Part shown: positions 1 through 8,649 of the stretch, piece by piece
Layout of the letters: every line of letters begins with the position of its first letter
Numbering within the stretch: position 1 is the stretch's first letter
Assembly (NCBI RefSeq): GCF_028595305.1
Contig: NZ_JAQQXS010000001.1
Coordinates: 186,001 to 250,000, forward strand
Length of the DNA stretch: 64,000 bases
Origin: Roseateles koreensis
Lineage (GTDB): Bacteria > Pseudomonadota > Gammaproteobacteria > Burkholderiales > Burkholderiaceae_C
Direction: 5' to 3'
Translations under genes and position numbers: made by a program
Notes under the pieces: generated by a model
What the model was told of the DNA's origin: nothing
The model's database searches: none
Seen by the model: the letters and a program-made list of their open reading frames with translations, nothing else

Positions 1-2319
1 AAGGCCAAGCTGCTGGTGATCGACCCGCGTTTCACGCGTTCGGCTGCCATGAGCGATTACTACGCACCGATCCGCTCGGGGTCTGACATTGCCTTTTTGG
101 GTGGGGTCATTCACTACCTGTTGTCTAACGACAAGATCCAGCACGAGTACGTCAGCAAGTACACCAACGCCAGCTTCATCATCAATGAAGGCTTTGGCTT
201 CGAAGATGGCCTGTTCTCGGGCTACGACGAAGCCAAGCGCAAGTACGACCCGGCCAGCTGGGCGTATGAGCTCGACGACAAAGGCTTTGCCAAGGTCGAT
301 GAGACCCTGCAGCATCCGCGCTGCGTGCTCAACGTGATGAAGCGCCACTACGAGCGCTACACACCTGAGGTGGTCAGCAACATCACCGGCACCCCCAAGG
401 ACAAGTTCCTCAAGTGCTGCGAGATGATCAGCGAGACGGCCAAGCCGGGCAAGGTCATGACCGTCATGTACGCCTTGGGCTGGACCCAGCACAGCTACGG
501 CGCTCAGATGATTCGCACCGGGGCCATCATGCAGCTGTTGCTGGGCAATATCGGCCTGGCGGGCGGCGGCATGAATGCGCTGCGCGGTCACTCCAACATC
601 CAGGGCCTCACCGACCTGGGTCTGCTCTCGACCTCGTTGCCGGGTTATATGACCCTGCCGCGCGAGACTGAGCAGGATCTGGAGACTTACTACAAACCGC
701 GCGCCACCAAGCCCTTGCGCCCTGGCCAGATGAGCTTCTGGCAGAACTACCCCAAGTTCTTCGTCAGCCTGCAGAAGTCCTGGTGGGGCAAGGCCGCCAC
801 CGCTGAGAACGAGTGGGCCTATCACTACCTGCCCAAATGGGATAAGGCCTACGACGTGCTGCAGGCCTTCGAGATGATGGGGCAGGGCAAGCTCAACGGT
901 TACATCTGCCAGGGCTTCAACCCGGTGGGTTCCTTCCCGAATAAGAAGAAGATCATCGCCGGGCTGTCCAAGCTCAAGTATCTGGTCATCATTGATCCGC
1001 TCAACACCGAGACGGCTGAGTTCTGGAAAAACTTCGGCGAGCACAACGACGTCAAGAGCGAAGAGATCCAGACCACGGTGTTCCGTTTCCCCAGCACCTG
1101 CTTTGCCGAGGAGGAGGGCTCCATCACCAACTCCGGCCGTTGGCTGCAGTGGCACTGGCAGGGCGCCGAGCCTCCCGGCGAAGCCAAGGGCGACCCGGAA
1201 ATCATCGCCGAGCTCTTCACCCGCATGAAGGCCGCGTACCAGAAAGAGGGCGGCGCCTTCCCGGACGCCATGCTCAACCTGACCTGGCCCTATTTGATTC
1301 CCAACGCGCCCTCAGCCGAAGAATTGGCCAAGGAAGCCAATGGCCGTGCACTGGCCGATTTGCAAGACCCCAAGGACCCCAACAAGCTCCTGGCCAAGGC
1401 TGGCGAGTTGCTGCCGGGCTTTGCTCTGCTGCGCGATGACGGCTCCACCGCCAGCGGCTGCTGGATCTTTGCGGGCAGCTGGACACAGGCGGGCAATCAA
1501 ATGGCCCGGCGCGATAACAGCGACCCCTACGGCATCGGCCAGACCCTCAACTGGGCCTGGGCGTGGCCGGCCAACCGGCGGGTGCTCTACAACGCCGCGT
1601 CCTGCGATTCGACGGGCAAGCCCTGGAATCCCAAGCGGCGCCTGATCGGTTGGAACGGTGAGCGTTGGACGGGCTCCGACATCCCTGACATCCGACCCGA
1701 TGCCAACCCAAACGACCCGGATCGCGTCAACCCCTTCATCATGACCGCCGAAGGGGTGGCCCGTTTGTTCGCGCCCACCGGCTTGGTCGACGGTCCCTTG
1801 CCGGAGCACTACGAGCCCTTCGAGTCGCCCCTGCCCAACAACCCCATGCACCCCAAGAACGACAAGGCGCGGGCCAATCCCGCGGCACGTGTGTTCAAGG
1901 GCGATATGGAGGCTTTCGGCAAGCCCAAAGACTTCCCTTATGTGGCGACCAGCTACCGGCTGACCGAGCATTTCCACTACTGGACCAAGAACTGCGAAAG
2001 CAACGCCATCATCCAGCCGCAGCAATTCGTTGAAATCAGCGAAGAGCTCGCCAAGGAGAAGGGCATCGCTAACGGCGGTTGGGTCAAGGTCAGCAGCAAT
2101 CGCGGCTTCATCAAGGCCGTGGCGGTGGTGACCAAGCGCATTCCGGTGCTGGACGTGGCGGGGCAGAAGGTGCACACCGTCGGCCTGCCCAATCACTGGG
2201 GGTTTGTCGGTGCGGCCAAGCCCGGCTATCTGGTGAACACGCTGACCCCCTTTGTGGGCGACGCCAACACCCAGACGCCGGAGTTCAAGAGCTTCACCGT
2301 CAACATTGAGAAGGCATGA
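1..2319 (+). CDS. fdnG: Formate dehydrogenase-N/O alpha subunit (5' end outside window)
   Basis: This is the catalytic subunit of a membrane-associated respiratory formate dehydrogenase. It oxidises formate to CO2 at a bis-MGD molybdenum site and passes electrons to the beta subunit. The reading frame is open from base 1, so the N-terminus is missing, including the [4Fe-4S] cluster and the expected selenocysteine. About 772 residues remain. They match the E. coli FdnG/FdoG type almost throughout: an IDPRFTRSAAMSDYY start, GWTQHSYGAQ, GGGMNALRGHSNIQGLTD, TEHFHYWTKNCESNA and the ending TPFVGDANTQTPEFKS. It heads an fdnGHI operon followed by fdhE, selA, selB and selC. That context strongly suggests that the missing part carries an in-frame UGA for selenocysteine, but this cannot be seen here. 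Confidence 0.96.
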   Translation, partial: KAKLLVIDPRFTRSAAMSDYYAPIRSGSDIAFLGGVIHYLLSNDKIQHEYVSKYTNASFIINEGFGFEDGLFSGYDEAKRKYDPASWAYELDDKGFAKVDETLQHPRCVLNVMKRHYERYTPEVVSNITGTPKDKFLKCCEMISETAKPGKVMTVMYALGWTQHSYGAQMIRTGAIMQLLLGNIGLAGGGMNALRGHSNIQGLTDLGLLSTSLPGYMTLPRETEQDLETYYKPRATKPLRPGQMSFWQNYPKFFVSLQKSWWGKAATAENEWAYHYLPKWDKAYDVLQAFEMMGQGKLNGYICQGFNPVGSFPNKKKIIAGLSKLKYLVIIDPLNTETAEFWKNFGEHNDVKSEEIQTTVFRFPSTCFAEEEGSITNSGRWLQWHWQGAEPPGEAKGDPEIIAELFTRMKAAYQKEGGAFPDAMLNLTWPYLIPNAPSAEELAKEANGRALADLQDPKDPNKLLAKAGELLPGFALLRDDGSTASGCWIFAGSWTQAGNQMARRDNSDPYGIGQTLNWAWAWPANRRVLYNAASCDSTGKPWNPKRRLIGWNGERWTGSDIPDIRPDANPNDPDRVNPFIMTAEGVARLFAPTGLVDGPLPEHYEPFESPLPNNPMHPKNDKARANPAARVFKGDMEAFGKPKDFPYVATSYRLTEHFHYWTKNCESNAIIQPQQFVEISEELAKEKGIANGGWVKVSSNRGFIKAVAVVTKRIPVLDVAGQKVHTVGLPNHWGFVGAAKPGYLVNTLTPFVGDANTQTPEFKSFTVNIEKA

Positions 2320-2329
2320 GGTAACGGCT

Positions 2330-2410
2330 ATGAGCCCCCACGTTCACATTCGTTCACTGCCCCCCGAGGAGGCGCAGCCCTCCCTTGGGACGGCCCGGCG
2401 GGAGGTCTGA
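2330..2410 (+). other. Possible 26-codon leader ORF between fdnG and fdnH
   Basis: An ATG at 2330 opens a 26-codon frame that ends with a TGA at 2408-2410, one base before the fdnH ATG at 2412. A GAGG sequence lies about 9 bases upstream and overlaps the fdnG stop. The encoded peptide ([20 protein letters not shown] and six more residues) resembles no family I know. The proline- and glycine-rich core looks like the conserved intergenic repeats common in Comamonadaceae, so it may be a repeat rather than a gene. If translated, its stop would place ribosomes right at the fdnH ribosome binding site. Confidence 0.3.
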
Positions 2411-2411
2411 T

Positions 2412-3293
2412 ATGTCGTCACTTCAATCCCTGGACATCGCCAAGCGCTCAGCCACCACCACGCCGAGCCCGCAAGCGCGCAAGACCATCGAGGTCGCCAA
2501 GCTCATTGACGTGTCCTCCTGCATCGGCTGCAAAGCCTGTCAGGTGGCCTGCATGCAGTGGAACGATCTGCGCGACGAGGTGGGTGAGAACCACGGCACC
2601 TACGACAACCCCCGCGACCTCTCAGCCCAATCCTGGACGGTGATGCGTTACGCTGAGGTGGAGGTTGAGGCCAACAAGCTGGAGTGGTTGATCCGCAAAG
2701 ACGGCTGTATGCACTGCGAGGACCCGGGTTGCCTGAAAAGCTGCCCGGCGCCCGGTGCCATCATCAAGTACGCCAACGGTATCGTCGACTTCATCTCCGA
2801 GCATTGCGTGGGCTGCGGTAACTGTGTCACCGGTTGCCCCTTCGATGTGCCGCGCATCTCCAAGGCCGACAACAAGGCCTACAAATGCTCGTTGTGCTCC
2901 GACCGTGTCGGCGTGGGCCTGGAGCCGGCCTGCGTCAAAAGCTGCCCCACCGGCGCCATCCATTTCGGCGCCAAGGAAGACATGCTGGACTACGGCGCCG
3001 AGCGGGTGGCTGATTTGAATGAGCGGGGCTACAAACAGGCTGCCGTCTACAACCCCGAGGGCGTGGGCGGCACCCATGTGATGTATGTGCTGCAGCACGG
3101 CGACAAGCCTGAGCTGTATTCGGGCTTGCCCGCCAATCCCCGCATCAGCCCGCTGGTGTCTTTGTGGAAGGGCTTGGCCAAGCCACTCGCCGTGGCTGCC
3201 ATGGCCGGAGCGGTGCTGGCCGGCTTCTTCCACTACATCAAGGTGGGTCCGATTGAGGTCAAGGACGACGCGACTGAGGACGAAAGGAGCTGA
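2412..3293 (+). CDS. fdnH: Formate dehydrogenase beta (iron-sulfur) subunit
   Basis: This is the electron-transfer subunit carrying four [4Fe-4S] clusters from the catalytic subunit to the membrane cytochrome. The 293-residue protein has four cysteine groups: [11 protein letters not shown] at residues 37-47, then [24 protein letters not shown], and CSLC with a later CVKSC. A single C-terminal membrane helix ([18 protein letters not shown]) anchors it, as in E. coli FdnH/FdoH. An upstream ATG in the same frame at 2385 is possible. I chose 2412 because GGAGGT at 2401-2406 is correctly spaced from it and the upstream part is repeat-like sequence. It overlaps the start of fdnI. Confidence 0.96.
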   Translation: MSSLQSLDIAKRSATTTPSPQARKTIEVAKLIDVSSCIGCKACQVACMQWNDLRDEVGENHGTYDNPRDLSAQSWTVMRYAEVEVEANKLEWLIRKDGCMHCEDPGCLKSCPAPGAIIKYANGIVDFISEHCVGCGNCVTGCPFDVPRISKADNKAYKCSLCSDRVGVGLEPACVKSCPTGAIHFGAKEDMLDYGAERVADLNERGYKQAAVYNPEGVGGTHVMYVLQHGDKPELYSGLPANPRISPLVSLWKGLAKPLAVAAMAGAVLAGFFHYIKVGPIEVKDDATEDERS

Positions 3294-3934
3294 TGATGAA
3301 AACCTCAACACCTCAACGCGGATTCATCCAGCGCTACTCAGACAGTGACCGCATCAACCATTGGGTGATTGCCCTCCTGTTCATTCTGGCGGGGTTGTCG
3401 GGGCTGGCCTTCTTTCACCCCAGCTTGTTCTTTTTGAGCAATCTGGTGGGTGGCGGTGTCTGGGCGCGCATTCTTCACCCCTTCCTGGGCGTGGCGATGT
3501 TCTTGTCCTTTCTGGGGCTGTTCTTCAAGCTGTGGCGTGAGAACGTCTTGAATGTCGCTGACGTCGAATGGCAACGGCACAGCATCGACATGCTCAGCGG
3601 CGACAAGAGCAAGATGCCGCCGGTTGGCAAATACAACGCCGGCCAGAAGGGCGTGTTCTGGCTCATGTCGGTGTGCCTGCTGGTGCTGCTCACGACCGGC
3701 GTTATGTTCTGGCAGCCCTGGTTTGCAGGCAGCTTCCCGATCATCTTGCGCCGCGTGGCCGTGCTGCTGCACGCGGCCAGCGCCGTGGCGCTGATTTTGG
3801 GTGTCATCATGCATGTGTATGCGGCCATCTGGGTCAAGGGCACAGTCCGTGCCATGACCCGTGGCACGGTGAGCGAAGCCTGGGCCAAGCAAAACCATGC
3901 GCTGTGGCACAAGGAAATGACCAAGGGAAAATAA
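3293..3934 (+). CDS. fdnI: Formate dehydrogenase gamma subunit, cytochrome b556
   Basis: This integral membrane di-haem cytochrome b takes electrons from the beta subunit and reduces quinone. The 213-residue protein has about four transmembrane segments. Candidate haem-ligand histidines lie in INHWVIALLF, ILHPFLGVAMF, VLLHAASAVAL and VIMHVYAAIW, the pattern of the FdnI/FdoI family. The ATG at 3293 overlaps the fdnH stop by one base and is followed at once by a second ATG (3296); AGGAG lies just upstream. It is the last structural gene of the fdnGHI operon, and a strong terminator follows. Confidence 0.95.
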   Translation: MMKTSTPQRGFIQRYSDSDRINHWVIALLFILAGLSGLAFFHPSLFFLSNLVGGGVWARILHPFLGVAMFLSFLGLFFKLWRENVLNVADVEWQRHSIDMLSGDKSKMPPVGKYNAGQKGVFWLMSVCLLVLLTTGVMFWQPWFAGSFPIILRRVAVLLHAASAVALILGVIMHVYAAIWVKGTVRAMTRGTVSEAWAKQNHALWHKEMTKGK

Positions 3935-3950
3935 GTCCCGCGCCATGTTA

Positions 3951-3987
3951 AAAAGGGCGGGCTGTGGCGCCGCCCTTTTGTTTTTTC
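3951..3987 (+). terminator. Intrinsic terminator after fdnGHI
   Basis: The arms AAAAGGGCGG (3951-3960) and CCGCCCTTTT (3970-3979) form a perfect 10-bp stem with a 9-base loop. A T-rich tract follows (3975-3986). It separates the fdnGHI structural genes from the fdhE-selA biosynthetic genes. Confidence 0.85.
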
Positions 3988-4056
3988 GACGCTGGCGGAT
4001 TGCCGCATGTTGCGCTCCGGTCGCGTATCAGGTGAGCTGAAGAAAATGGAAATTTT

Positions 4057-5139
4057 ATGACTGTGACCCAAGCCGCGAAGTTGATGTCCCCGGAAGAAAT
4101 CGCGGTGCGTGCCGGTGAGCAAATTCCTTTTTTGCTCTATCCAGAACCCGGCGTTTTTGCCGAGCGTGCGCTGCGTTTGCGGCAACTCGCGCAAGGCCAT
4201 GCCATGGCAGACTATCTGCTGTTCGCCGCCGAACTGGCGCAAGCCCAGCATGAGCAATTCAAGCGCCCGGCCCACCTTGCCTTGCCGAGTGCAGCGCAGA
4301 TCGAAGCCGCCGCGAATGTGGGCCAAGCCTTGTTGAAGGCCGACAACTGGCCGCTGGACCCCCTTTGGCGGGACGGCTTGCGCAGCCTCATGCAAACATT
4401 GGCAACCCGCCTGCCCCAAGGCGCCGCGCGGCATGCCGTGCAGGCCTTGGCTCAGGCGCCCGATGAAACCCTGGATCAACAAGCGCAGCGCTTGCTCAGC
4501 GGTGTCATGCTGGGGCTGGATCTGGCCACAGCGCCCCTGATTGCCGCGGCCCTGCAGCTGCATTGGGTGCGCCTCGTGACGCAGTTGCAGGCGCAATTCG
4601 AGCAAGCGCAGTCGGTGCAGAAGTCGGTGCAGATCAACAGTTCAGTGCTGGCGCCGTTCGGGCGTATTGATGACCCGCTGGTGTGCCCGTGCTGCGCGTC
4701 CCGACCGGTCGCCAGCATCACGCGCATTGGGGCGGATGGCGCGGGCTTTCGCTACCTGTCATGCAGCCTGTGCGCCACGCAGTGGCACTACGTTCGCATC
4801 AAATGCACGCATTGCCAAAGCACCAAAGGCATCAGCTTTCAGAGCCTGTTGGCGCAAGACGATGAGCAGCCCAGTGGCTCCGAAGCGGTTCAGGTTGAGT
4901 GCTGCGAGCCTTGTGGGCATTACCTCAAGATTGTGCATATGGAGAAAGACCAGCAGGTCGAACCGCATGCCGACGATCTTGCCTCCCTGACGCTGGATCT
5001 GCTCGTCTCCGAGACAGGGTTGATCCGCCACGGCGTCAACCTGATGTTGCTGTTCGGCGAATCCAACGAACCCGGCGAACCCGTCGAATTTGCCGATATC
5101 GACGTTACCGACCCGCCACCTGATCCCAAGGTCCACTGA
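4057..5139 (+). CDS. fdhE: Formate dehydrogenase accessory protein FdhE
   Basis: FdhE is a cytoplasmic, rubredoxin-like iron-binding protein needed to mature the membrane formate dehydrogenases; it binds the catalytic subunit. The 360-residue length is somewhat longer than the E. coli protein (about 309). The C-terminal half has the expected cysteine groups: CPCC at residues 210-213, CSLC at 236-239, CTHC at 250-253, and CCEPC at 282-286. The longer N-terminal region is mostly helical and alanine-rich. The gene lies just after the fdnGHI terminator, and its TGA overlaps the selA start (TGATG), so the two are probably translationally coupled. Confidence 0.93.
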   Translation: MTVTQAAKLMSPEEIAVRAGEQIPFLLYPEPGVFAERALRLRQLAQGHAMADYLLFAAELAQAQHEQFKRPAHLALPSAAQIEAAANVGQALLKADNWPLDPLWRDGLRSLMQTLATRLPQGAARHAVQALAQAPDETLDQQAQRLLSGVMLGLDLATAPLIAAALQLHWVRLVTQLQAQFEQAQSVQKSVQINSSVLAPFGRIDDPLVCPCCASRPVASITRIGADGAGFRYLSCSLCATQWHYVRIKCTHCQSTKGISFQSLLAQDDEQPSGSEAVQVECCEPCGHYLKIVHMEKDQQVEPHADDLASLTLDLLVSETGLIRHGVNLMLLFGESNEPGEPVEFADIDVTDPPPDPKVH

Positions 5140-6584
5140 TGAATACGCCCGAAGCATCCATGGTTCATGGTCTGAAGGCGGGGCCCAAAGACCTCCCGGC
5201 GCTGGACCGTTTGCTCAAGCAAGTGCCTGAGCTGCTGAGTCGTCACGGCCATCAATTCGTGGCGGGTGTGGCGCGCTCGCTGCTCGATGATTTGCGCAGC
5301 CGTGCCCTGGCCGGCACGTTGGCACTGGCCGAGTTGCAGCCGCCCGTGCTGGCGCAGCGCCTGAGCGAGTGCTGCGCAGAGCGCCTGGCGCCGCGCATGC
5401 GGGCCGTCATCAACCTTACCGGCACGGTCTTGCACACCAACTTGGGCCGAGCCCTCTTGGCCGATGCGGCCTTGACCCATGTGATGGCCATGATGGCCGG
5501 GCCGAATAACCTTGAATTTGATCTGACGACGGGCGGGCGCGGTGACCGCGACAGCATGGTTGAAGAACTGCTGTGCGAGATCACCGGTGCCGAGGCCGCC
5601 ACGGTGGTCAATAACAACGCCGCCGCCGTGTTGCTGTCGATCGCCGCCTTGGCCGGCGGGCGTGAGGTCATCGTCTCGCGTGGTGAGTTGGTCGAAATCG
5701 GCGGCGCTTTTCGCATGCCCGATGTCATGGCCGCCGCAGGCGCCCGCCTCGTGGAAGTGGGCACGACCAACCGCACCCACCCGGCCGACTACGAGCGCGC
5801 CATCAATGCGGGCACCGCCATGCTGATGAAGGTGCACACCAGCAATTACGCCATCCAGGGCTTCACGTCCGCCGTGGATGAAGCCACGCTGGCCCCCATC
5901 GCCCATGCCAAGGGCCTGCCTCTGGTCACCGATCTGGGCAGCGGGTCATTGGTCGATCTGGCGCAATGGGGCTTGCCGCGCGAGCCCCTGCCGCAGGAAA
6001 TGCTCAAAGCCGGTTGCGATGTCGTCACCTTCAGCGGCGACAAACTGCTGGGCGGCCCGCAGGCCGGCCTGATCGTCGGGAGTAAGGCGCAGATTCAACG
6101 CATTCGCAAATTCCCGATGAAGCGGGCGCTGCGCATGTCCAAGTTGCCGCTGGCGGCGCTGGAGGCCACGCTGCGCTTGTATTTGCGACCCGAGCGGCTC
6201 ACCCGCGATCTGCCCACGCTGCGCTTGTTGACCCGGCCGCTGGCCGATATCCAGCGCTTGGCGGGCGAGATGCGGGTCCCCATGGCTGAAGCCCTTAGCC
6301 CGCGCTATCGCGTGCAGGTGCAGGCCATGCAGGGGCAGATTGGCTCGGGCTCGCTCCCGGTTGCGAGCTTGCCGTCATGCGGCTTGGTGGTCACGCCAAT
6401 TTTGAGCGGTAAAAAAGGACTCGGCCAAGCGCTTGACGAACTTGCCAGGGCCTTGCGTGGCCTGCCTGTTCCCGTGCTGGGCCGCATCCACGAAGACCAG
6501 CTTTGGCTGGACCTGCGTTGCCTGGAGCGGGCCGCGGATCTGCTCACGCAACTGCCGGGGCTCAGCCAAGCACTGCGCGGCTGA
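5139..6584 (+). CDS. selA: L-seryl-tRNA(Sec) selenium transferase
   Basis: SelA is a PLP enzyme that converts seryl-tRNA(Sec) to selenocysteyl-tRNA(Sec) using selenophosphate. The 481-residue protein matches the family length. It contains the motifs INLTGTVLHTNLGRALL, NNNAAAVLL, the aspartate stretch PLVTDLGSGSL, and the probable PLP lysine in FSGDKLLGGPQAG (Lys302). It starts at an ATG overlapping the fdhE stop. selB and selC lie 3-5 kb downstream, separated by three unrelated-looking genes. The selenophosphate synthetase gene selD is not in this window. Confidence 0.97.
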   Translation: MNTPEASMVHGLKAGPKDLPALDRLLKQVPELLSRHGHQFVAGVARSLLDDLRSRALAGTLALAELQPPVLAQRLSECCAERLAPRMRAVINLTGTVLHTNLGRALLADAALTHVMAMMAGPNNLEFDLTTGGRGDRDSMVEELLCEITGAEAATVVNNNAAAVLLSIAALAGGREVIVSRGELVEIGGAFRMPDVMAAAGARLVEVGTTNRTHPADYERAINAGTAMLMKVHTSNYAIQGFTSAVDEATLAPIAHAKGLPLVTDLGSGSLVDLAQWGLPREPLPQEMLKAGCDVVTFSGDKLLGGPQAGLIVGSKAQIQRIRKFPMKRALRMSKLPLAALEATLRLYLRPERLTRDLPTLRLLTRPLADIQRLAGEMRVPMAEALSPRYRVQVQAMQGQIGSGSLPVASLPSCGLVVTPILSGKKGLGQALDELARALRGLPVPVLGRIHEDQLWLDLRCLERAADLLTQLPGLSQALRG

Positions 6585-6624
6585 ATCGCGAATTCTTGTT
6601 TATTTAATCTTTGGAGGACTGACG

Positions 6625-7767
6625 ATGGGAACGAGTCAACAAGCCTTGGCGCCGAATCTGGCTGCGGACCTGGAGCGCATCTGCGCAGACATCATCGCCC
6701 CGCATGCGCTAGAGACGGATCGTCAAGCCCGCTTTCCACGCGCTGCGGTGACGGCTTTGGCGCAGGCCGGTCTCTTGGGGCTGGTCTCCGCACGGGAGTT
6801 GGGCGGGCAGGGCGCCGGTATGGCCCAGGCCAGCCAGATGTTGCAGCGCATCGCGCAAGACTGTCCGTCCACAGCCATGGTGATGTGCATGCATTTCTGC
6901 GCCACCGCCTTGCTGGAGCAACAGGGGCCGCGGGCCACGCGCGAGGCTATCGCCCAAGGGCGGCATCTGAGCACCCTGGCATTTTCTGAAGCCGGTTCAC
7001 GCAGCCATTTCTGGGCGCCCACCGGCACGGCGCGTAGCGAGGGCGCGGGCGTGCGCCTGGATGCGAACAAAAGCTGGGTCACTTCGGCCGGTGAGGCCGA
7101 CAGTTATGTTTGGTCCAGCAAGCCGCTGAGCGCCGAGGGTGCCAGCAGCCTGTGGTTGGTGGATGCGCGCGCGACTGGCCTGCAAGTGCAGGGCAGCTTT
7201 GATGGCCTGGGCCTGCGCGGCAATGCCTCCAGCCCGGTGCTCGCGCAGGGCGTGCCCGTCACCGCAGAGCAACTGCTGGGTGAAGACGGCAAGGGCTTCG
7301 ACGCCATGATGAGTACCGTGCTGCCCTGGTTTAGCCTGCTCAACGCCTCCTGCAGCATCGGTTTGATGGAAGGCGTGTTGGCGCGCGCCTGCCAGCATGT
7401 GGGCCAGACCCGTCATCAGCATCTGGACAGCAGCCTGGCCGACCTGCCCACGGTGCGCGCATATCTGGCGCGAGCGCGTATCCGCACCGATATGTGCCGC
7501 TGCCTGTTGGATGATGGTCTGAACGCCATCGCCGAGGGCCGCGCCGACGCCATGCTGCGCGTGCTGGAGATCAAGGCCGCCGCGGGCGAGAGCGCGCTGG
7601 AGGTCAGCGACTTGGCCATGCGTGTGTGTGGCGGTGCCGCCTTCCGTAAAGAGGCCGGTATCGAGCGCCTGTTCCGCGACGCCCGTGCCGCCCATGTGAT
7701 GGCACCCACCTCCGATGTTTTGTACGACTTCATCGGCAAGGCCATCACCGGTCTGCCGCTGTTTTAA
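6625..7767 (+). CDS. Acyl-CoA dehydrogenase-like flavoprotein in the sel locus
   Basis: The 380-residue protein has the full acyl-CoA dehydrogenase fold order: an N-terminal helical domain, a middle beta domain (LSTLAFSEAGSRSHFWAP region, LGLRGNASSPV), and a C-terminal helical domain with VCGGAAFRKEAGIERLFRDA. In true dehydrogenases a catalytic Glu often follows the RDA motif in an EGT context. Here the segment reads RDARAAHVMAPTSDVLYDF, closer to the flavin monooxygenases of the superfamily (DszC/SfnB type), so an oxygenase or desulfurase-like reaction is possible. The ATG at 6625 follows GGAGGACTGACG; an earlier in-frame start lies inside selA. It begins a tightly spaced run with the next two genes and selB. 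The substrate is unknown. Confidence 0.75.
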   Translation: MGTSQQALAPNLAADLERICADIIAPHALETDRQARFPRAAVTALAQAGLLGLVSARELGGQGAGMAQASQMLQRIAQDCPSTAMVMCMHFCATALLEQQGPRATREAIAQGRHLSTLAFSEAGSRSHFWAPTGTARSEGAGVRLDANKSWVTSAGEADSYVWSSKPLSAEGASSLWLVDARATGLQVQGSFDGLGLRGNASSPVLAQGVPVTAEQLLGEDGKGFDAMMSTVLPWFSLLNASCSIGLMEGVLARACQHVGQTRHQHLDSSLADLPTVRAYLARARIRTDMCRCLLDDGLNAIAEGRADAMLRVLEIKAAAGESALEVSDLAMRVCGGAAFRKEAGIERLFRDARAAHVMAPTSDVLYDFIGKAITGLPLF

Positions 7768-8649
7768 ATGGTTAGCACGATGACAAACGATTCAACAAAG
7801 CCCCTGTTGATGGGCGCCGTGGCCTACGCACCCAAGGTGGTCACCATCTGGGAGGGCTTCAAGGCTTACTTCCAGGCCCAGGGTCTGCCTTTCGACTACG
7901 TGCTGTATTCCAACTACGAACGTCAGGTGGAGGCGCAGTTCGAGGGTGCCATCCAACTGGCTTGGAATTCGCCGCTGGCCTGGGCGCGCGCCCACCGCAT
8001 GGCAGCAGCGCGTGGCCTGCAGGTGGCTGCCGTGGCCATGCGTGACACCGACCGCGATCTGCAGTCCCTTATCGTCGTGCGGGAGGGCAGCGATATCCAC
8101 AACCTGCAAGACCTGCGCGGCCGCCGCCTGGGCCTGGGTGCCATCGATTCACCCCAGGCCACCTTGATCCCGCTGCAGCATCTGCGTGAACAAGGTCTGG
8201 TGAGCGGGCGCGATTTTGAAGTGCGTCGATTTGACGTGTTAGGCGGCAAACATGGCGACCATATCGGCGGCGAGCGTGAGGCTGCCATGGCGCTGTTGGC
8301 CGGCGAGGTCGATGCCTGCTGCATGATTGACGCCAACCATCTGGGCTTCAGCGCCGATGGCAGCCTGCCTGCCAACAGCACACGGGTGTTGGCGCGTACC
8401 GAGCCCTACGACCATTGCAACTTCACCACCAGCCCCGGTGCGCCACAGGCTCAGATCGAACGTTTTTGCCAGCTGCTGTTGGCCATGCGCTGGGACGATC
8501 CTGCCGTGCGTCCGTTGCTGGAATTGGAAGGCCTGCGCAAATGGCTGCCCGGGCGAACCAGCGGCTACGCCCAGCTTGAGCGTGCCGTGGATGAACAGAA
8601 CTTTTACAGCCCCCATGGCCACATCCTGCCCGCCGACTATCGATATTGA
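7768..8649 (+). CDS. PhnD-like substrate-binding-fold protein without signal peptide
   Basis: The 293-residue protein has the two-lobed periplasmic-binding fold of the PhnD (phosphate/phosphite/phosphonate-binding) type. Visible features are [68 protein letters not shown] and [13 protein letters not shown]. There is no signal peptide or lipobox, and no ABC permease or ATPase is nearby, so it is unlikely to serve a transporter in the usual way. A cytoplasmic ligand-binding or enzymatic role is more likely. The ATG follows directly on the stop of the previous gene. The 3' end overlaps the next gene by 35 bases, which supports coupled expression. Confidence 0.7.
   Translation: MVSTMTNDSTKPLLMGAVAYAPKVVTIWEGFKAYFQAQGLPFDYVLYSNYERQVEAQFEGAIQLAWNSPLAWARAHRMAAARGLQVAAVAMRDTDRDLQSLIVVREGSDIHNLQDLRGRRLGLGAIDSPQATLIPLQHLREQGLVSGRDFEVRRFDVLGGKHGDHIGGEREAAMALLAGEVDACCMIDANHLGFSADGSLPANSTRVLARTEPYDHCNFTTSPGAPQAQIERFCQLLLAMRWDDPAVRPLLELEGLRKWLPGRTSGYAQLERAVDEQNFYSPHGHILPADYRY

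Noticed and set aside
1312-2196. A long reverse-strand open frame (294 codons) opposite fdnG
   Set aside because: It is the antisense shadow of a well-conserved gene in GC-rich DNA and has no recognisable protein features.
1-2319. A selenocysteine UGA or SECIS hairpin in the visible part of fdnG
   Set aside because: The expected UGA site lies before the left edge; the visible frame has no internal stop.
3475-4605. A 376-codon reverse-strand frame opposite fdnI and fdhE
   Set aside because: It crosses the terminator and two supported genes and shows no protein family.
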